DNA from: Gottfriedia endophytica
GTDB taxonomy: Bacteria > Bacillota > Bacilli > Bacillales > Bacillaceae_G
Reading direction: 5' to 3'
DNA length: 64,000 bases
NCBI RefSeq assembly: GCF_017814275.1
Contig: NZ_JAGIYQ010000001.1
Coordinates: 467,515-531,514, forward strand
The notes beneath the pieces were generated by a model. The model did no database searches. It worked only from the letters and a program-made list of their open reading frames with translations, and was not told where the DNA came from. The position numbers and the translations under genes were made by a program. This document shows positions 29,423-38,609 of this stretch, piece by piece. Within the stretch, counting starts at the first letter, position 1. Every line of letters starts with the position of its first letter.

Positions 29423-30244
29423 ATGATCATATTTCAAAACAAACATGTAACAGTCTTTCAAAGCCCACTTTATCAAACGAACTCTACAGTTATCGAAACA
29501 GATGATTGTCTGTTAGTTGTAGATCCAACATACTTACCACATGAGATTCAAGAAATTCAAGAATATGTAGAGAAAAGAAAACAAAATAAAAAAGTCTATC
29601 TCTTCATTACACACGGAGATTTTGATCATATCGTTGGTTACAGTGCTTTTCCAGATGCTATATGCATCGGAAGTATTGATTTAAAGAATCATCCTCAAAA
29701 GGATAAAAAAATCGAGACAGCTAATCAATTTGATCGTGATTTCTTTATCGAACGTGATATTCCTTTCACTTTCCCTGAGCTTGATATTGTTATTTATGAG
29801 GATGGACAACAAATAAAAGAAGGAAATACAACTTTAACATTTTATACATCTCTAGGTCATACAAAGGATGGATTATTTGCAGTTGTGGAGGAGTTAGGGA
29901 TTTGGATTGCAGGAGACTATTTATCGAACTTTGAATTGCCATTTGCTTATTATAGTGTGAAAGACTATTTTTCAACATTGAATAAAGCAACGAATATACT
30001 AAATTCTTACCAGATTTCCTTATTAGTTCCTGGTCATGGAAAAGTTTCAACGGATCCTAAAGAAATCGAACAACGAATTAATGTTGCGAAAAGTTTTCTT
30101 CTACGTCTAAAAGAAGCTGTATTACAAAATGATGATGATGAGATCAACAAATTAGAAAAAGAAATATTATTTCCTTCTGATTTCACAAGAGATTGTCATC
30201 AAACAAATATACAATTAATTAAACAAGAGTTTACTCATGTTTAA
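29423..30244 (+). CDS. MBL-fold metallohydrolase
   Basis: A 273-residue metallo-beta-lactamase-fold hydrolase. The metal-binding motif is FITHGDFDHIVG (H-x-D-x-D-H pattern with Gly in place of the second usual His, about residues 63-74). Further ligands are LGHTKDGLFAVVE (His near 144), WIAGDYLSN (Asp near 165), and LLVPGHGKV (His near 205). The first motif reads H-G-D-F-D-H instead of H-x-H-x-D-H, so one zinc ligand differs. The substrate is unknown; many relatives act on thioesters or phosphodiesters. It is a single gene with AAGGAGGAG ahead of the ATG and a strong convergent terminator. Confidence 0.8.
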   Translation: MIIFQNKHVTVFQSPLYQTNSTVIETDDCLLVVDPTYLPHEIQEIQEYVEKRKQNKKVYLFITHGDFDHIVGYSAFPDAICIGSIDLKNHPQKDKKIETANQFDRDFFIERDIPFTFPELDIVIYEDGQQIKEGNTTLTFYTSLGHTKDGLFAVVEELGIWIAGDYLSNFELPFAYYSVKDYFSTLNKATNILNSYQISLLVPGHGKVSTDPKEIEQRINVAKSFLLRLKEAVLQNDDDEINKLEKEILFPSDFTRDCHQTNIQLIKQEFTHV

Positions 30245-30260
30245 TGATAAAATTTACAAT

Positions 30261-30298
30261 GTAAAAAAGCAGAAAACTAAAGTTTTCTGCTTTTTTAC
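30261..30298. terminator. bidirectional terminator between MBL-fold gene and argH
   Basis: GTAAAAAAGCAGAAAACT is complementary to AGTTTTCTGCTTTTTTAC around a 2-base centre. T runs occur on both strands. Confidence 0.88.
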
Positions 30299-30300
30299 AT

Positions 30301-31689
30301 TCAATTAAGTGTTGATGTAACTAGTGTATCTTCTGCTAATTTTATTTGCTCTTTTACTTGAATTGGAGATGTTCCTCCATAGCTATTTCTTGCCGATACA
30401 ACTTGTTCAGGAGATAAAATAACGAAAATATCTTTCTCGAATAGACTACTAAACTGTTGGTATTCTTCTAAGCTCAAATCTAGTAAATATTTATTCTGTT
30501 GAATGGCATAAAGTACAATTTTCCCTATAACCTCATGAGCATCACGGAATGGTAGACCTTTTGTGGCTAAGTAATCTGCAATATCAGTTGCGTTCGAGAA
30601 GTCTTGATCAAGTGCTTTACGCATAATATCTTTATTAACCGTCATTGTTTCAATGATTGGCGCTAAAAGCATAAGAGATCCTTCTAACGTTTCCACTGTA
30701 TCGAACATACCTTCCTTATCTTCTTGCATATCCTTGTTATAAGCAAGTGGTAAGCCTTTTAACACTGTTAGAAGTCCGATTAAATTTCCATAAGTACGGC
30801 CTGTTTTTGCTCGTAGGAGTTCTGGTACATCAGGATTCTTTTTTTGTGGCATAATACTTGAACCAGTACAAAAAGAATCATCTAATTCAATGAATTGAAA
30901 CTCTTGGCTTGACCATATGACCATCTCTTCAGACAGCCTAGAAATATGAGTCATAATAATCGCACCAATTGAAAGAAACTCAAGGATAAAATCTCTATCA
31001 CTTACAGCATCCATACTATTTGGATAAACCGTTTTAAATCCTAGTTGCTGAGCTACTCTTTCTCTATTAATCGAAAATGTTGTTCCTGCAAGTGCTCCAG
31101 CACCTAGTGGAAGCCAATTCACACGTTTTAGACTATCTTGTAGTCTTTCTTTATCACGCTCGAACATCCAAAAATACGCCATTAAATGATGAGCAAACAA
31201 CACTGGCTGCGCACGTTGTAGATGCGTATACCCTGGAATTAGTGTATCGATATTTTCTTTAGCTTGAAGAAGTATGGATTTTTGAACATTTTCAATGAGC
31301 CCGATCATTTCATTTGTTTTATTTCGTAAATAAAGATGCATATCGGTTGCTACCTGATCGTTTCTACTACGCGCAGTATGCAACTTTCCGCCGACTGGTC
31401 CAATTTTTTCAATTAACATCTTTTCTATGTTCATATGAATATCTTCATGTTCAATTTGGAACTCTACTTCGCCTTTTTCAACCATTTCTTTAATTGAAAG
31501 TAGACCCTCTTTAATTTTTTCAGCGTCCTGCTCTGGAATGATGTTACACTCTCCTAGCATTTGCACGTGTGCTAGACTTCCTTCAATATCTTCGATGGCT
31601 AATTTTTGATCGAAGGAAATGGATGATGTAAATTCTTCAACAAGCTTATTCGTTTCCTTTGTGAAGCGGCCACCCCATAATTTTGTCAT
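30301..31689 (-). CDS. argH: argininosuccinate lyase
   Basis: A 462-residue ArgH, which splits argininosuccinate to arginine and fumarate in the last step of arginine biosynthesis. Family blocks are clear: [21 protein letters not shown] at the N-terminus, [19 protein letters not shown], the catalytic-histidine region [18 protein letters not shown], and the fumarase/aspartase signature [15 protein letters not shown] near residue 280. The length is normal. AGGAGG is 9 bases before the ATG. argG ends 111 bases upstream; the gap carries a hairpin GAGAGC/GCTCTC that may moderate readthrough. The two form the argGH unit. Confidence 0.97.
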   Translation of the reverse strand: MTKLWGGRFTKETNKLVEEFTSSISFDQKLAIEDIEGSLAHVQMLGECNIIPEQDAEKIKEGLLSIKEMVEKGEVEFQIEHEDIHMNIEKMLIEKIGPVGGKLHTARSRNDQVATDMHLYLRNKTNEMIGLIENVQKSILLQAKENIDTLIPGYTHLQRAQPVLFAHHLMAYFWMFERDKERLQDSLKRVNWLPLGAGALAGTTFSINRERVAQQLGFKTVYPNSMDAVSDRDFILEFLSIGAIIMTHISRLSEEMVIWSSQEFQFIELDDSFCTGSSIMPQKKNPDVPELLRAKTGRTYGNLIGLLTVLKGLPLAYNKDMQEDKEGMFDTVETLEGSLMLLAPIIETMTVNKDIMRKALDQDFSNATDIADYLATKGLPFRDAHEVIGKIVLYAIQQNKYLLDLSLEEYQQFSSLFEKDIFVILSPEQVVSARNSYGGTSPIQVKEQIKLAEDTLVTSTLN

Positions 31690-31800
31690 TGATGAAACCT
31701 CCTAAACTTTTAAATCTTTCCTTACGACTTATAACGTTTAGAGAGCCTCCAACCAATCCATTGAAAGCTCTCATTTTAAACCAGCACTTTTAAATTCTTA

Positions 31801-33015
31801 CTATTTTACTTCTGTTGCCTCTTTTTGATTTACCTCTGAGTAAACCTTTGTGGATAATCCCCAAATTTTAATAAAACCAACAGCTGCATTATGATCGAAC
31901 GCATCACCTTTCGAATAAGTTGCCAATTCTTCATTATATAAACTATGTGCAGACTTTCGGCCAACTACCATATAGTTCCCTTTATGCAATTTAACGCGAA
32001 TTGTACCAGAAACAACCTTTTGAGTTTCATCCACAAATGCATCAAGTGCAGGTTTTAGTGGCGAGAACCAAAGTCCGTTATAAATCACCTGTGTCATTTG
32101 TTGATCAACGTTCGTTTTAAATTGAGTCACTTCACGTGGAAGTGTTAAAAACTCCAACTCTTTATGAGCATTAATTAAAATTAGTGCCGCTGGATTTTCA
32201 TAGACCTCACGGGACTTAATACCAACTAAACGATTTTCAATATGGTCAATTCTTCCAACCCCGTGCTTTCCACCAAGGGCATTAAGTTCTTCAATCAATT
32301 GAACTAATTCCATTTTCTCGCCATTTAATCCTACAGGAACACCTTTTTCAAATTCAATTTCAATATATTCAGCCTCATCTGGCGCCAATTGAATTGGGTT
32401 CGTCCAATCAAATGCCGCTTCTGGAGCTTCTGCCCATGGATCTTCTAATACACCAGCCTCACAAGCGCGTCCCCATATATTTGCATCAATTGAAAATGGA
32501 TTATCTAAGTCAACAGGAATCGGAATTCCTTTTTCACTTGCATATGCAATTTCCTCATCACGAGTCATTCCCCATTCACGAACAGGTGCAACAACCTTTA
32601 AATTCGGATTTAATGCCTGTATTGAAACTTCGAAACGAACTTGGTCATTTCCTTTTCCGGTACAGCCATGAGCAACTGCTGTAGCACCTTCCTTTTCAGC
32701 TATATCTACAAGTATTTTAGAAATAAAAGGACGTGATAGTGCAGATGAAATTGGGTACTTCCCTTCGTATAAACAGTTCGCTTTAAGAGCAGGTAAAATA
32801 TACTCTTTTGCAAACATCTCTTTCGCATCGATCATATAACATTTGATTGCACCAACGTTTAACGCTTTTTGCTTAATCGCTTCTAAGTCTTTTCCTTCTC
32901 CAACATCAAGACTAACTGCGATTACATCGTATCCGTATTTTTCTTGAATCCATTTCACTGAAACGGATGTATCTAATCCACCTGAATAAGCTAAGACAAT
33001 TTTTTCTTTCGTCAT
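31801..33015 (-). CDS. argG: argininosuccinate synthase
   Basis: A 404-residue ArgG that joins citrulline and aspartate with ATP. The PP-loop is [16 protein letters not shown] at the N-terminus. [16 protein letters not shown] and the conserved [14 protein letters not shown] segment follow, and the C-terminal synthetase domain carries [15 protein letters not shown]-like sequence ([13 protein letters not shown]). I use ATG 33015, 9 bases after GGGGGATG; in-frame starts upstream to 33066 enter the promoter and ARG-box region. The nos gene about 9 kb away also uses arginine, but no direct link is implied. Regulation by the ARG box is likely. Confidence 0.96.
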   Translation of the reverse strand: MTKEKIVLAYSGGLDTSVSVKWIQEKYGYDVIAVSLDVGEGKDLEAIKQKALNVGAIKCYMIDAKEMFAKEYILPALKANCLYEGKYPISSALSRPFISKILVDIAEKEGATAVAHGCTGKGNDQVRFEVSIQALNPNLKVVAPVREWGMTRDEEIAYASEKGIPIPVDLDNPFSIDANIWGRACEAGVLEDPWAEAPEAAFDWTNPIQLAPDEAEYIEIEFEKGVPVGLNGEKMELVQLIEELNALGGKHGVGRIDHIENRLVGIKSREVYENPAALILINAHKELEFLTLPREVTQFKTNVDQQMTQVIYNGLWFSPLKPALDAFVDETQKVVSGTIRVKLHKGNYMVVGRKSAHSLYNEELATYSKGDAFDHNAAVGFIKIWGLSTKVYSEVNQKEATEVK

Positions 33016-33048
33016 TTTGAACATCCCCCTATAAGAAATAATTACATC

Positions 33049-33068
33049 AAATGTATTTTTATACATTT
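33049..33068 (-). promoter_or_regulatory. ARG-box-like operator of argGH
   Basis: AAATGTATTTTTATACATTT is a perfect 20-bp palindrome centred 43 bases ahead of the argG start. It fits the AhrC/ArgR box pattern TGNATWWWWATNCA, so arginine-dependent repression is expected. Confidence 0.65.
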
Positions 33069-33372
33069 ATATCAAATAAATATTATATTCTAAACTTGAA
33101 TCACTTTTAAAAAAATTTCATATTCACGGTATTTAACCTTAATTAAAAGTGATTTCAGCCTAAATCGATTATCTGTCACATATTCTACTTATGAATTATT
33201 ATACTTATTAATATATAATTATGCAATTATTTTTTTGAAACTATCTCTTTCTAAGAAAGTCTGTTATTCTTAGAAGCAAAAAAGACTGGACTTTTAAGGC
33301 ATCAATCCCTTTCAAATATCCAGGCTTTCACATCGCTAAATTATTTTTCCTCTTATAGTATCCAAGTACATA
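33067..33372. other. argG upstream region
   Basis: It contains a pair of 12-base perfect inverted repeats, AATCACTTTTAA at 33099-33110 and TTAAAAGTGATT at 33143-33154. A minus-strand terminator-like hairpin is at 33284-33326 (CTGGA/TCCAG, T6), and a hairpin TTCTAAG/CTTAGAA is at 33249-33275. No ORF was seen. The hairpin with T6 may be a second terminator for the ribosomal operon or part of the argG leader. Confidence 0.45.
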
Positions 33373-33410
33373 AAAAAAGCCTTAACAGATCTCATCTGTT
33401 AAGGCTTTTA
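33373..33410 (-). terminator. terminator of infC-rpmI-rplT
   Basis: AAAGCCTTAACAGAT pairs perfectly with ATCTGTTAAGGCTTT (3-base loop), and T7 follows on the minus strand, just after the rplT stop. Confidence 0.92.
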
Positions 33411-33417
33411 TCCGAAC

Positions 33418-33774
33418 TTATTTTAAGTTAGCTTTTGCAGCGTTTGCTAATTCAGCAAATGCGTTAGCATCAGTTACAGCTAGATCAGCTAACATTTTAC
33501 GGTTAACTTCGATACCAGCTAATTTTAAACCGTGCATTAAACGGCTATAAGAAAGACCGTTCATACGAGCAGCCGCGTTGATACGAGTGATCCATAATTT
33601 ACGGAAATCACGTTTTTTCTGACGACGGTCACGGTAAGCATACATTAATGATTTCATTACTTGTTGGTTTGCAACTTTGAATAATGTATGTTTTGAACCG
33701 TAATAACCTTTTGCTAATTTAATAACCTTTTTACGACGAGCGCGTGTAACTGTACCGCCTTTAACTCTTGGCAT
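33418..33774 (-). CDS. rplT: 50S ribosomal protein L20
   Basis: A 118-residue L20. It binds 23S rRNA early in assembly and, in Bacillus, also represses its own operon by binding the L20 leader. The basic N-terminus [27 protein letters not shown] and the central [27 protein letters not shown] are diagnostic. It is the last gene of infC-rpmI-rplT; rpmI ends 40 bases upstream. A GGAGGGAATC ribosome site precedes the ATG. A strong terminator follows. Confidence 0.98.
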   Translation of the reverse strand: MPRVKGGTVTRARRKKVIKLAKGYYGSKHTLFKVANQQVMKSLMYAYRDRRQKKRDFRKLWITRINAAARMNGLSYSRLMHGLKLAGIEVNRKMLADLAVTDANAFAELANAAKANLK

Positions 33775-33814
33775 ATTGATTCCCTCCTAGATATATCTAA
33801 ATCCGTTATCGTTC

Positions 33815-34015
33815 TTATTTCATGTTTGTAAGCATAAAGCGAATGCGTTTGAAATCGCCTTTACTTACTAATGAAGCTTTACGTAATTTACGTTTTGCTT
33901 TAGTAGATTTGTTAGCAAATAAATGGCTTGTATAAGCGCGGTTACGTTTTAATTTACCAGAACCAGTTCTTTTAAAACGTTTTGCTGAACCACGGTGAGT
34001 TTTCATTTTAGGCAT
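33815..34015 (-). CDS. rpmI: 50S ribosomal protein L35
   Basis: A 66-residue L35, a small basic ribosomal protein. The whole protein matches the family: [24 protein letters not shown] at the start and [19 protein letters not shown] near the end. It is the middle gene of the infC-rpmI-rplT operon, with 25 bases from the infC stop and 40 bases to rplT. GGAGGAAAC precedes the ATG. Confidence 0.98.
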   Translation of the reverse strand: MPKMKTHRGSAKRFKRTGSGKLKRNRAYTSHLFANKSTKAKRKLRKASLVSKGDFKRIRFMLTNMK

Positions 34016-34040
34016 GTCGAGTTTCCTCCTCTAATTAAAC

Positions 34041-34556
34041 TTACTTTTCGTTTTTTGGTGCTAAGACTAAGAACATACTACGACCGTCCATTTTTGGATG
34101 TGACTCAACAGTTGCAACTTCATTACAAGCTGCTGAGAAACGATCAAGTACTCGTTGTCCAATTTCCTTATGTGTAATAGCGCGACCTTTGAATCGGATT
34201 GACGCTTTTACTTTATCGCCATTCTCTAAGAACTTAATTGCATTACGAAGTTTTGTGTTGAAGTCATGTTCTTCAATCGTTGGACTTAAACGAACTTCTT
34301 TCATGCTAATAATTTTTTGGTTCTTACGATTTTCTTTGTCTTTCTTCTGTTGTTCAAAACGGAATTTACCGTAGTCCATAATACGACATACTGGTGGTTT
34401 TGCAGTTGGCGCAACCATAACTAGATCTAAGTTTACGTTAGCAGCTAATTCTAAAGCTTCTTGACGTGTCTTGATACCAAGTTGATCTCCATTTTGTCCA
34501 ATTAAGCGAACTTCACGAGCACGAATTCCATCGTTAACCATCATGTCCTTGCTAAT
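34041..34556 (-). CDS. infC: translation initiation factor IF-3 (ATT start)
   Basis: A 171-residue IF-3, which binds the 30S subunit and checks start-codon pairing. The N-domain begins [28 protein letters not shown], the linker is lysine rich ([16 protein letters not shown]), and the C-domain has [24 protein letters not shown] place the start at the ATT codon 34556-34554. GGAGGTG lies 7 bases upstream there, and Bacillus infC is known to use ATT so that IF-3 limits its own translation. The first in-frame ATGs (34544, 34541) lie inside the conserved N-terminus, and longer in-frame starts would enter the leader RNA. Confidence 0.93.
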   Translation of the reverse strand: MSKDMMVNDGIRAREVRLIGQNGDQLGIKTRQEALELAANVNLDLVMVAPTAKPPVCRIMDYGKFRFEQQKKDKENRKNQKIISMKEVRLSPTIEEHDFNTKLRNAIKFLENGDKVKASIRFKGRAITHKEIGQRVLDRFSAACNEVATVESHPKMDGRSMFLVLAPKNEK

Positions 34557-34599
34557 AGTAAAACACCTCCAGGGTACTCTGTAAGAATTTACCTCGTTT

Positions 34600-34764
34600 G
34601 TTTTGTTGAAGACATCCTCAAACCCAACAAAAAAGTGTGAGCATATAAATACACCCACACTAACATCATCAATTTAAAATTTGATTATGTTACCTGTTAA
34701 CAGCCTCTGCGTCATTCAGGTGAGAAGCGGGTGCTTCTACTTCAACAAACAAGTATTCTTTTCT
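34600..34764 (-). ncRNA. L20 leader (autoregulatory leader of infC operon)
   Basis: The minus-strand leader holds the conserved CACCCGCTTCTCACCTGAAT and AGGCTGTTAACAGG stretches. A terminator stem AGTGTGGGTG.../...TGCTCACACT with T6 follows at 34661-34634. In Bacillus, L20 binds this leader and promotes termination. The layout matches the known L20 leader family. Confidence 0.9.
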
Positions 34765-34770
34765 TACGTC

Positions 34771-34799
34771 ACTATAACATAGTTACATGTTGCTGTCAA
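34771..34799 (-). promoter_or_regulatory. sigma-A promoter of infC operon
   Basis: TTGACA (34799-34794) and TATAGT (34776-34771) with 17-base spacing on the minus strand give a start near 34764, at the 5' end of the L20 leader. Confidence 0.9.
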
Positions 34800-34916
34800 G
34801 ATGGCTTACTTTGTTCGCAACAAAAATAATTGTAACAAATAATTAATATTATGACAATCTTTTTTTAAAATTTATTCATAAAGTTTTATACTACATTAAC
34901 GTGCAAAGGTTTTACT

Positions 34917-35750
34917 TTAGTTTAATTGGCCATGTGTAAACTCTTGAAGTGTATGTATACTCACTCTCTCTTGAAAAATATTTTGTAAAGTAACAATAAT
35001 AGCTAAGTCGACAGTTGTTGTATATAAATAGATTTTTTGAGGTGCTAGGGCTGTTAAAGGAGCTATTAGTTCTCGATCCATATATTCAAAATCTCTGATA
35101 CTTTCGCCGTATCCCTTTAAGGTTTCATATGAAATTGGCATCATAAATTCGTCATATACAACAAATTTGCCATTATAAACAATATGAACATAAGGAATAA
35201 CGGATTCTTTTTTTAGAACCTGTTGACGAAGACTTTCAATGAAATTTTGATATTCATTTTCAAGCTTATATTCATCAATTGCAATTTCACTAACATAAAG
35301 TAGCTGTTTATAATATTCTCTTAAACGAAACGTAACGAATGATTCAAAATTAAACCGGACACTATTTTGTAAATAATTTATTAGAGCTTTAGATAGTAAG
35401 TGTTTACTTTTTCGAATCCTTTTTTGATTTGGTACGCTTTTTCTTCTACCTCTTAATAAAGATTGTGCAATCGGGAGAATCTGTTGAATTTCGTCCTCTT
35501 CATAGTAAAAAGATGTATGTAAAATGGACCGAATCCATTTATGCTCCTTTTGAGAAATAATAAAATGGATTAATACAGGAATTAATATTTGTTTAATACA
35601 CTCATTTGTATTTTGAGGAAAATTAATTAAAATTGAATGTGTCTTATGTTTCCTTAAGAAAAATGGCTGTAATTGTTTTTTTAATCTTTTTTGTAAATGT
35701 TCAAATACATAAGCTGCATCAATAGGTTCATTGAAAGAAATTTCAATCAC
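34917..35750 (-). CDS. ytxC: YtxC-like sporulation protein (GTG start)
   Basis: A 277-residue YtxC-like protein of a family restricted to endospore formers; its biochemical role is unknown. Recognisable parts are the C-terminal half FVTFRLREYYKQLLYVSEIAIDEYKLENEYQNFIESLR and a final region with IYLYTTTVDLAIIVTLQNIFQERV. No membrane segment or catalytic motif is visible. I start it at GTG 35750, which follows a G-rich ribosome site. Longer in-frame starts up to 35825 would overlap the dnaI terminator. It is downstream of dnaI on the same strand, as in B. subtilis. The thrS gene I remember after ytxC in B. subtilis is not present before infC here. Confidence 0.8.
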   Translation of the reverse strand: MIEISFNEPIDAAYVFEHLQKRLKKQLQPFFLRKHKTHSILINFPQNTNECIKQILIPVLIHFIISQKEHKWIRSILHTSFYYEEDEIQQILPIAQSLLRGRRKSVPNQKRIRKSKHLLSKALINYLQNSVRFNFESFVTFRLREYYKQLLYVSEIAIDEYKLENEYQNFIESLRQQVLKKESVIPYVHIVYNGKFVVYDEFMMPISYETLKGYGESIRDFEYMDRELIAPLTALAPQKIYLYTTTVDLAIIVTLQNIFQERVSIHTLQEFTHGQLN

Positions 35751-35804
35751 CCGTTCCCCCCCTTTCAAACCACTACCTAGTCCTATATATATTAAAGAAA
35801 TCCA

Positions 35805-35858
35805 TAAAAAATGACGCAAAGACAACCATTCATAAAAAGTGGCAATCTTTGCGTCATT
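35805..35858 (-). terminator. terminator after dnaI
   Basis: AATGACGCAAAGA pairs perfectly with TCTTTGCGTCATT (13 bp) with an inner GCCA/TGGT stem. T6 follows on the minus strand. It ends the dnaB-dnaI unit. Confidence 0.85.
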
Positions 35859-35916
35859 CTAACTAATATTTGATTTATACTTTCTTTAAAAAACTTTACT
35901 CTATTTGATGATGAGA

Positions 35917-36000
35917 GAAGTTGATTTCCGCTCCAATCAACTTCTTTATAAACAGTTTGCTTTAACAATTTTTTTATATCAACTCTTTTAGAAAAGAGCA
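35917..36000. repeat. relic of repeat family 1 lacking the GC-rich core (copy K)
   Basis: GAAGTTGATTTCCGCTCC is joined directly to AATCAACTTC, followed by a diverged right arm that ends CTTTTAGAAAAGAGC, exactly like intact copies. About 100 bases of core are missing. It lies between dnaI and its terminator. Confidence 0.75.
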
Positions 36001-36006
36001 TTATTC

Positions 36007-36939
36007 TTAGTATCTTCTATTTTGGCCAACCATTTGAATTGGTTTCGCTAAATAACGAATTCGATCTACAACACGTGCTGCTTTTACTTTTTCTTCTTCA
36101 CCGCGTTGTGAATAAGTTAAATGGTGCTCTAGTTGTGATAGATCAGCGTTTGATGTAAAAAGTGTAGGAAGCTTTTCAAGCATACGATATTGAAGAATCG
36201 TTCCTAAAATTTCATCCCTCGCCCAACTAGACATTTGTTCTGCACCAATATCATCTAACATTAACACATCAACCTTTTTGACTGCTTGTATTTTCTCCTC
36301 AAGTGTTCCATCACTAATTGAACTTTTTAGTTCACGTAAAAACTCAGGTAAATACACAAGCATTGTTGATATGCCTTCTTCTGCTAATTCATTAGCAATG
36401 GAACCTAGGACATAGGTTTTACCAACGCCAAATGGACCATAAAAATATAATCCTTGTGTAAAGGTTCCTTTTTCATATTCCACTAAAAATTGTTTTGCAG
36501 CAGAAATTGCTTCAAATCGCCCACTATCTTCTAGTGATAAATTTGACATTGATGCTTGGAGAATATCTTTTGGCATGTATAAACATTTAATTAAAGCCTC
36601 ATGTTTTTTTCGTTTATCATATTTTTCTCCATTAGGACAACGTTCATATTGTAAATCAATACGTTTTCCTTGAATTGTTAAATAAGGATGATATCCTTGA
36701 ACCATATTTTTACAGCGTTCAACACTTGGACAATCTTCACAATTCACACTTTGGCCAATATATTCGTACAGTTTATTTAAACTAAGATCGATCATATCGT
36801 CAGTAATTTCTTGTCTATGCTCCTGTAAGAAAGCTTGTACTTTACTATGATTTCGAACTTCAATTCTCATTTTTTGGAAAGTATCCTGAAATTGTTTATT
36901 CTTCATTAGTGATGAGAATGCATTTTGAATTGGTTCCAT
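36007..36939 (-). CDS. dnaI: primosomal protein DnaI (helicase loader)
   Basis: A 310-residue DnaI, the AAA+ loader that places the replicative helicase DnaC on DNA. The N-terminal helicase-binding domain has a zinc-type cluster, VNCEDCPSVERCKNMVQGYHP (about 64-84). The AAA+ domain has Walker A YFYGPFGVGKTYVLG near residue 168, Walker B VLMLDDIGAEQMSSW, and sensor LFTSNADLSQLE. An arginine-rich C-terminus contains RVVDRIRYLAKPI. It starts 15 bases after the dnaB stop, forming the usual dnaB-dnaI pair. The length agrees with B. subtilis. Confidence 0.95.
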   Translation of the reverse strand: MEPIQNAFSSLMKNKQFQDTFQKMRIEVRNHSKVQAFLQEHRQEITDDMIDLSLNKLYEYIGQSVNCEDCPSVERCKNMVQGYHPYLTIQGKRIDLQYERCPNGEKYDKRKKHEALIKCLYMPKDILQASMSNLSLEDSGRFEAISAAKQFLVEYEKGTFTQGLYFYGPFGVGKTYVLGSIANELAEEGISTMLVYLPEFLRELKSSISDGTLEEKIQAVKKVDVLMLDDIGAEQMSSWARDEILGTILQYRMLEKLPTLFTSNADLSQLEHHLTYSQRGEEEKVKAARVVDRIRYLAKPIQMVGQNRRY

Positions 36940-36954
36940 TTCAGTCTCTCCTCT

Positions 36955-38400
36955 CTATTTCTTTTTATTTCTTTTAAACATCTGTAATTCTTGCTCTAAT
37001 CGTTTTCTTTCTTCTTCAATATCAATTTCTTGATTACCATTTTGCTCTTGATTAGGCCTATCGTTAGATTGAACGTCATCATTTCGATTTAACCAATCCG
37101 GAACAATCTCAGTTCGAATTGGTTTATTACGACGACTTCCCGTTCTTGTTTTTGCAGCATTTTGAACAGTCTGTTGAGATTCAATGTATTCTTTTCGTGC
37201 TAATTCCATTGCATCCTTTACTGTTTTTACGCCTTTTCGTGCCCAATGGCTAGCAATTTTCATGACATAATTTCTTGAAAGTTTTTTATCAAGGCGAATC
37301 ATAACGTAATCGATCAATACATTTACTACGCCTGGTAATAACTTTTGCTCAAACATAACTTCTTCGATAATTTTCAAATCAGCAGCAGTAGGTTCTGCTC
37401 CTCCTGCAATTTCTTTTAAGTATTGTCTAGGTGAAATCGTTTCAAACGCTTGAATCAATTGTTCCTCTTGAGTTGTTGGTTCCTTTTTCGTAGCTTGTCT
37501 ATGTTTCATCGGTTGTACTTTTTCTACTAAATGTGGAAATTGATCATGGTGTTCAAATTGATACCATTCTCGTGCCTCTATACGAAGCTTCTCTACATTA
37601 ATTCTATTCTCATCCGTAACAGCTCTCATTGTTATAGATTTCATTTGAATTGGATTAATCCCATATAAAAAAGCTAATTTACAAATTGTTTCTTTTACTT
37701 CAGGTGTAAAAGCACGTTTTGGAACAAAGGTATCGGACAGACCATCAAGGAATAATTGATAGTCAAACTCTTCATTCTTAACAGTAATTTTTGTATTTAC
37801 ACTACTTTTTAGAATTCTTTTATCCTGGGGGGTCATTAAATCTTCACTTTGTGAAGAACGTTGAATTTCTGCAACTTGCTGGCTAGTCATCGGTTTAAAA
37901 ACTGAATCAAATGATCTCGTAATTTCTGTATAGCCTTTTCTCTCTATTTCATCTCTCATAAAAAAGCTTTTCAACCGACTATACTGGCTTTTTCCTACTG
38001 TTTTGTATAAGAAAATATTTAAGATTGGTTCTTCAAAAAAGTCATAAGGACTAAGTGGAGACTGTAAATCATATATCAAATGTTTTCCATTTTCATTGTT
38101 CTGTTCAAAAACTTTTAATAACCCCATACCTTCTAGCACTAAACGTTGTTCATAAACAGTGCGCATATTGCTTTTCATCCCCAGCATTAAAGAATGATGA
38201 GTATGCTCGGCTGGATTTAACTGATTTTGCTCACAATCTCCCCAAAGTGTCATATATAAGCTAAACGCTAAACTACCAATAATTGGTTGATAAAGCATTG
38301 TTAAAGTCTGTCTGTGTATTGTGTGTAACGTACTAGTAGTTAAAATAGTATACGGGTCTGAAGGTAATACGTCCATCCAATGTTGCTTATCCATAGACAC
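36955..38400 (-). CDS. dnaB: replication initiation and membrane attachment protein DnaB
   Basis: A 481-residue Firmicute DnaB (not the helicase), which with DnaD and DnaI loads the replicative helicase at oriC and links the origin to the membrane. The N-terminal winged-helix oligomerisation part contains LYQPIIGSLAFSLYMTLW. Two DnaD-like DDBH2 regions follow, the second near PRQYLKEIAGGAEPTAADLKIIEEVM. A basic, disordered C-terminus ends ELQMFKRNKKK. GTG 38400 is 8 bases after AAAGGA; an ATG two codons later is an alternative. dnaI follows after 15 bases. Synteny with nrdR-dnaB-dnaI-ytxC supports the call. Confidence 0.94.
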   Translation of the reverse strand: MSMDKQHWMDVLPSDPYTILTTSTLHTIHRQTLTMLYQPIIGSLAFSLYMTLWGDCEQNQLNPAEHTHHSLMLGMKSNMRTVYEQRLVLEGMGLLKVFEQNNENGKHLIYDLQSPLSPYDFFEEPILNIFLYKTVGKSQYSRLKSFFMRDEIERKGYTEITRSFDSVFKPMTSQQVAEIQRSSQSEDLMTPQDKRILKSSVNTKITVKNEEFDYQLFLDGLSDTFVPKRAFTPEVKETICKLAFLYGINPIQMKSITMRAVTDENRINVEKLRIEAREWYQFEHHDQFPHLVEKVQPMKHRQATKKEPTTQEEQLIQAFETISPRQYLKEIAGGAEPTAADLKIIEEVMFEQKLLPGVVNVLIDYVMIRLDKKLSRNYVMKIASHWARKGVKTVKDAMELARKEYIESQQTVQNAAKTRTGSRRNKPIRTEIVPDWLNRNDDVQSNDRPNQEQNGNQEIDIEEERKRLEQELQMFKRNKKK

Positions 38401-38464
38401 TGTTAAAATCCTTTCTATTAATTAGGCTTTGTTTCTACCGAATGAAACGTTCTAAAACAACTAA

Positions 38465-38606
38465 ATCATTCCGCATTAACAGACAGTAAGGCCCCACCTC
38501 AAGATTTATAGATACGAAGAAGATCTCTCTTTGATAACTGTCCATAAAAGCCCGATTGGTTCAATTAACCATCAGTGGGGATTATGCACTCACTGATGGA
38601 AGTTTC
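38465..38606 (-). repeat. structured repeat family 2, copy beta
   Basis: The minus strand reads GTGAAACTTCCATCAGTG, with CCATCAGTG pairing CACTGATGG. CCAATCGGGCTTTT, GGACAGTT, TTGAGGTGGGGCC and TTACTGTCTGTTAATG follow, parallel to copy alpha. The outer stem changes from GGGC/GCCC to GGAC/GTCT. It lies between nrdR and dnaB, directly after the nrdR stop. Confidence 0.75.
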
Positions 38607-38609
38607 ACT

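Noticed and set aside
35792-36001. 69-codon minus-strand ORF between ytxC and dnaI
   Set aside because: It overlaps the dnaI terminator and the relic repeat, and it has no ribosome site.
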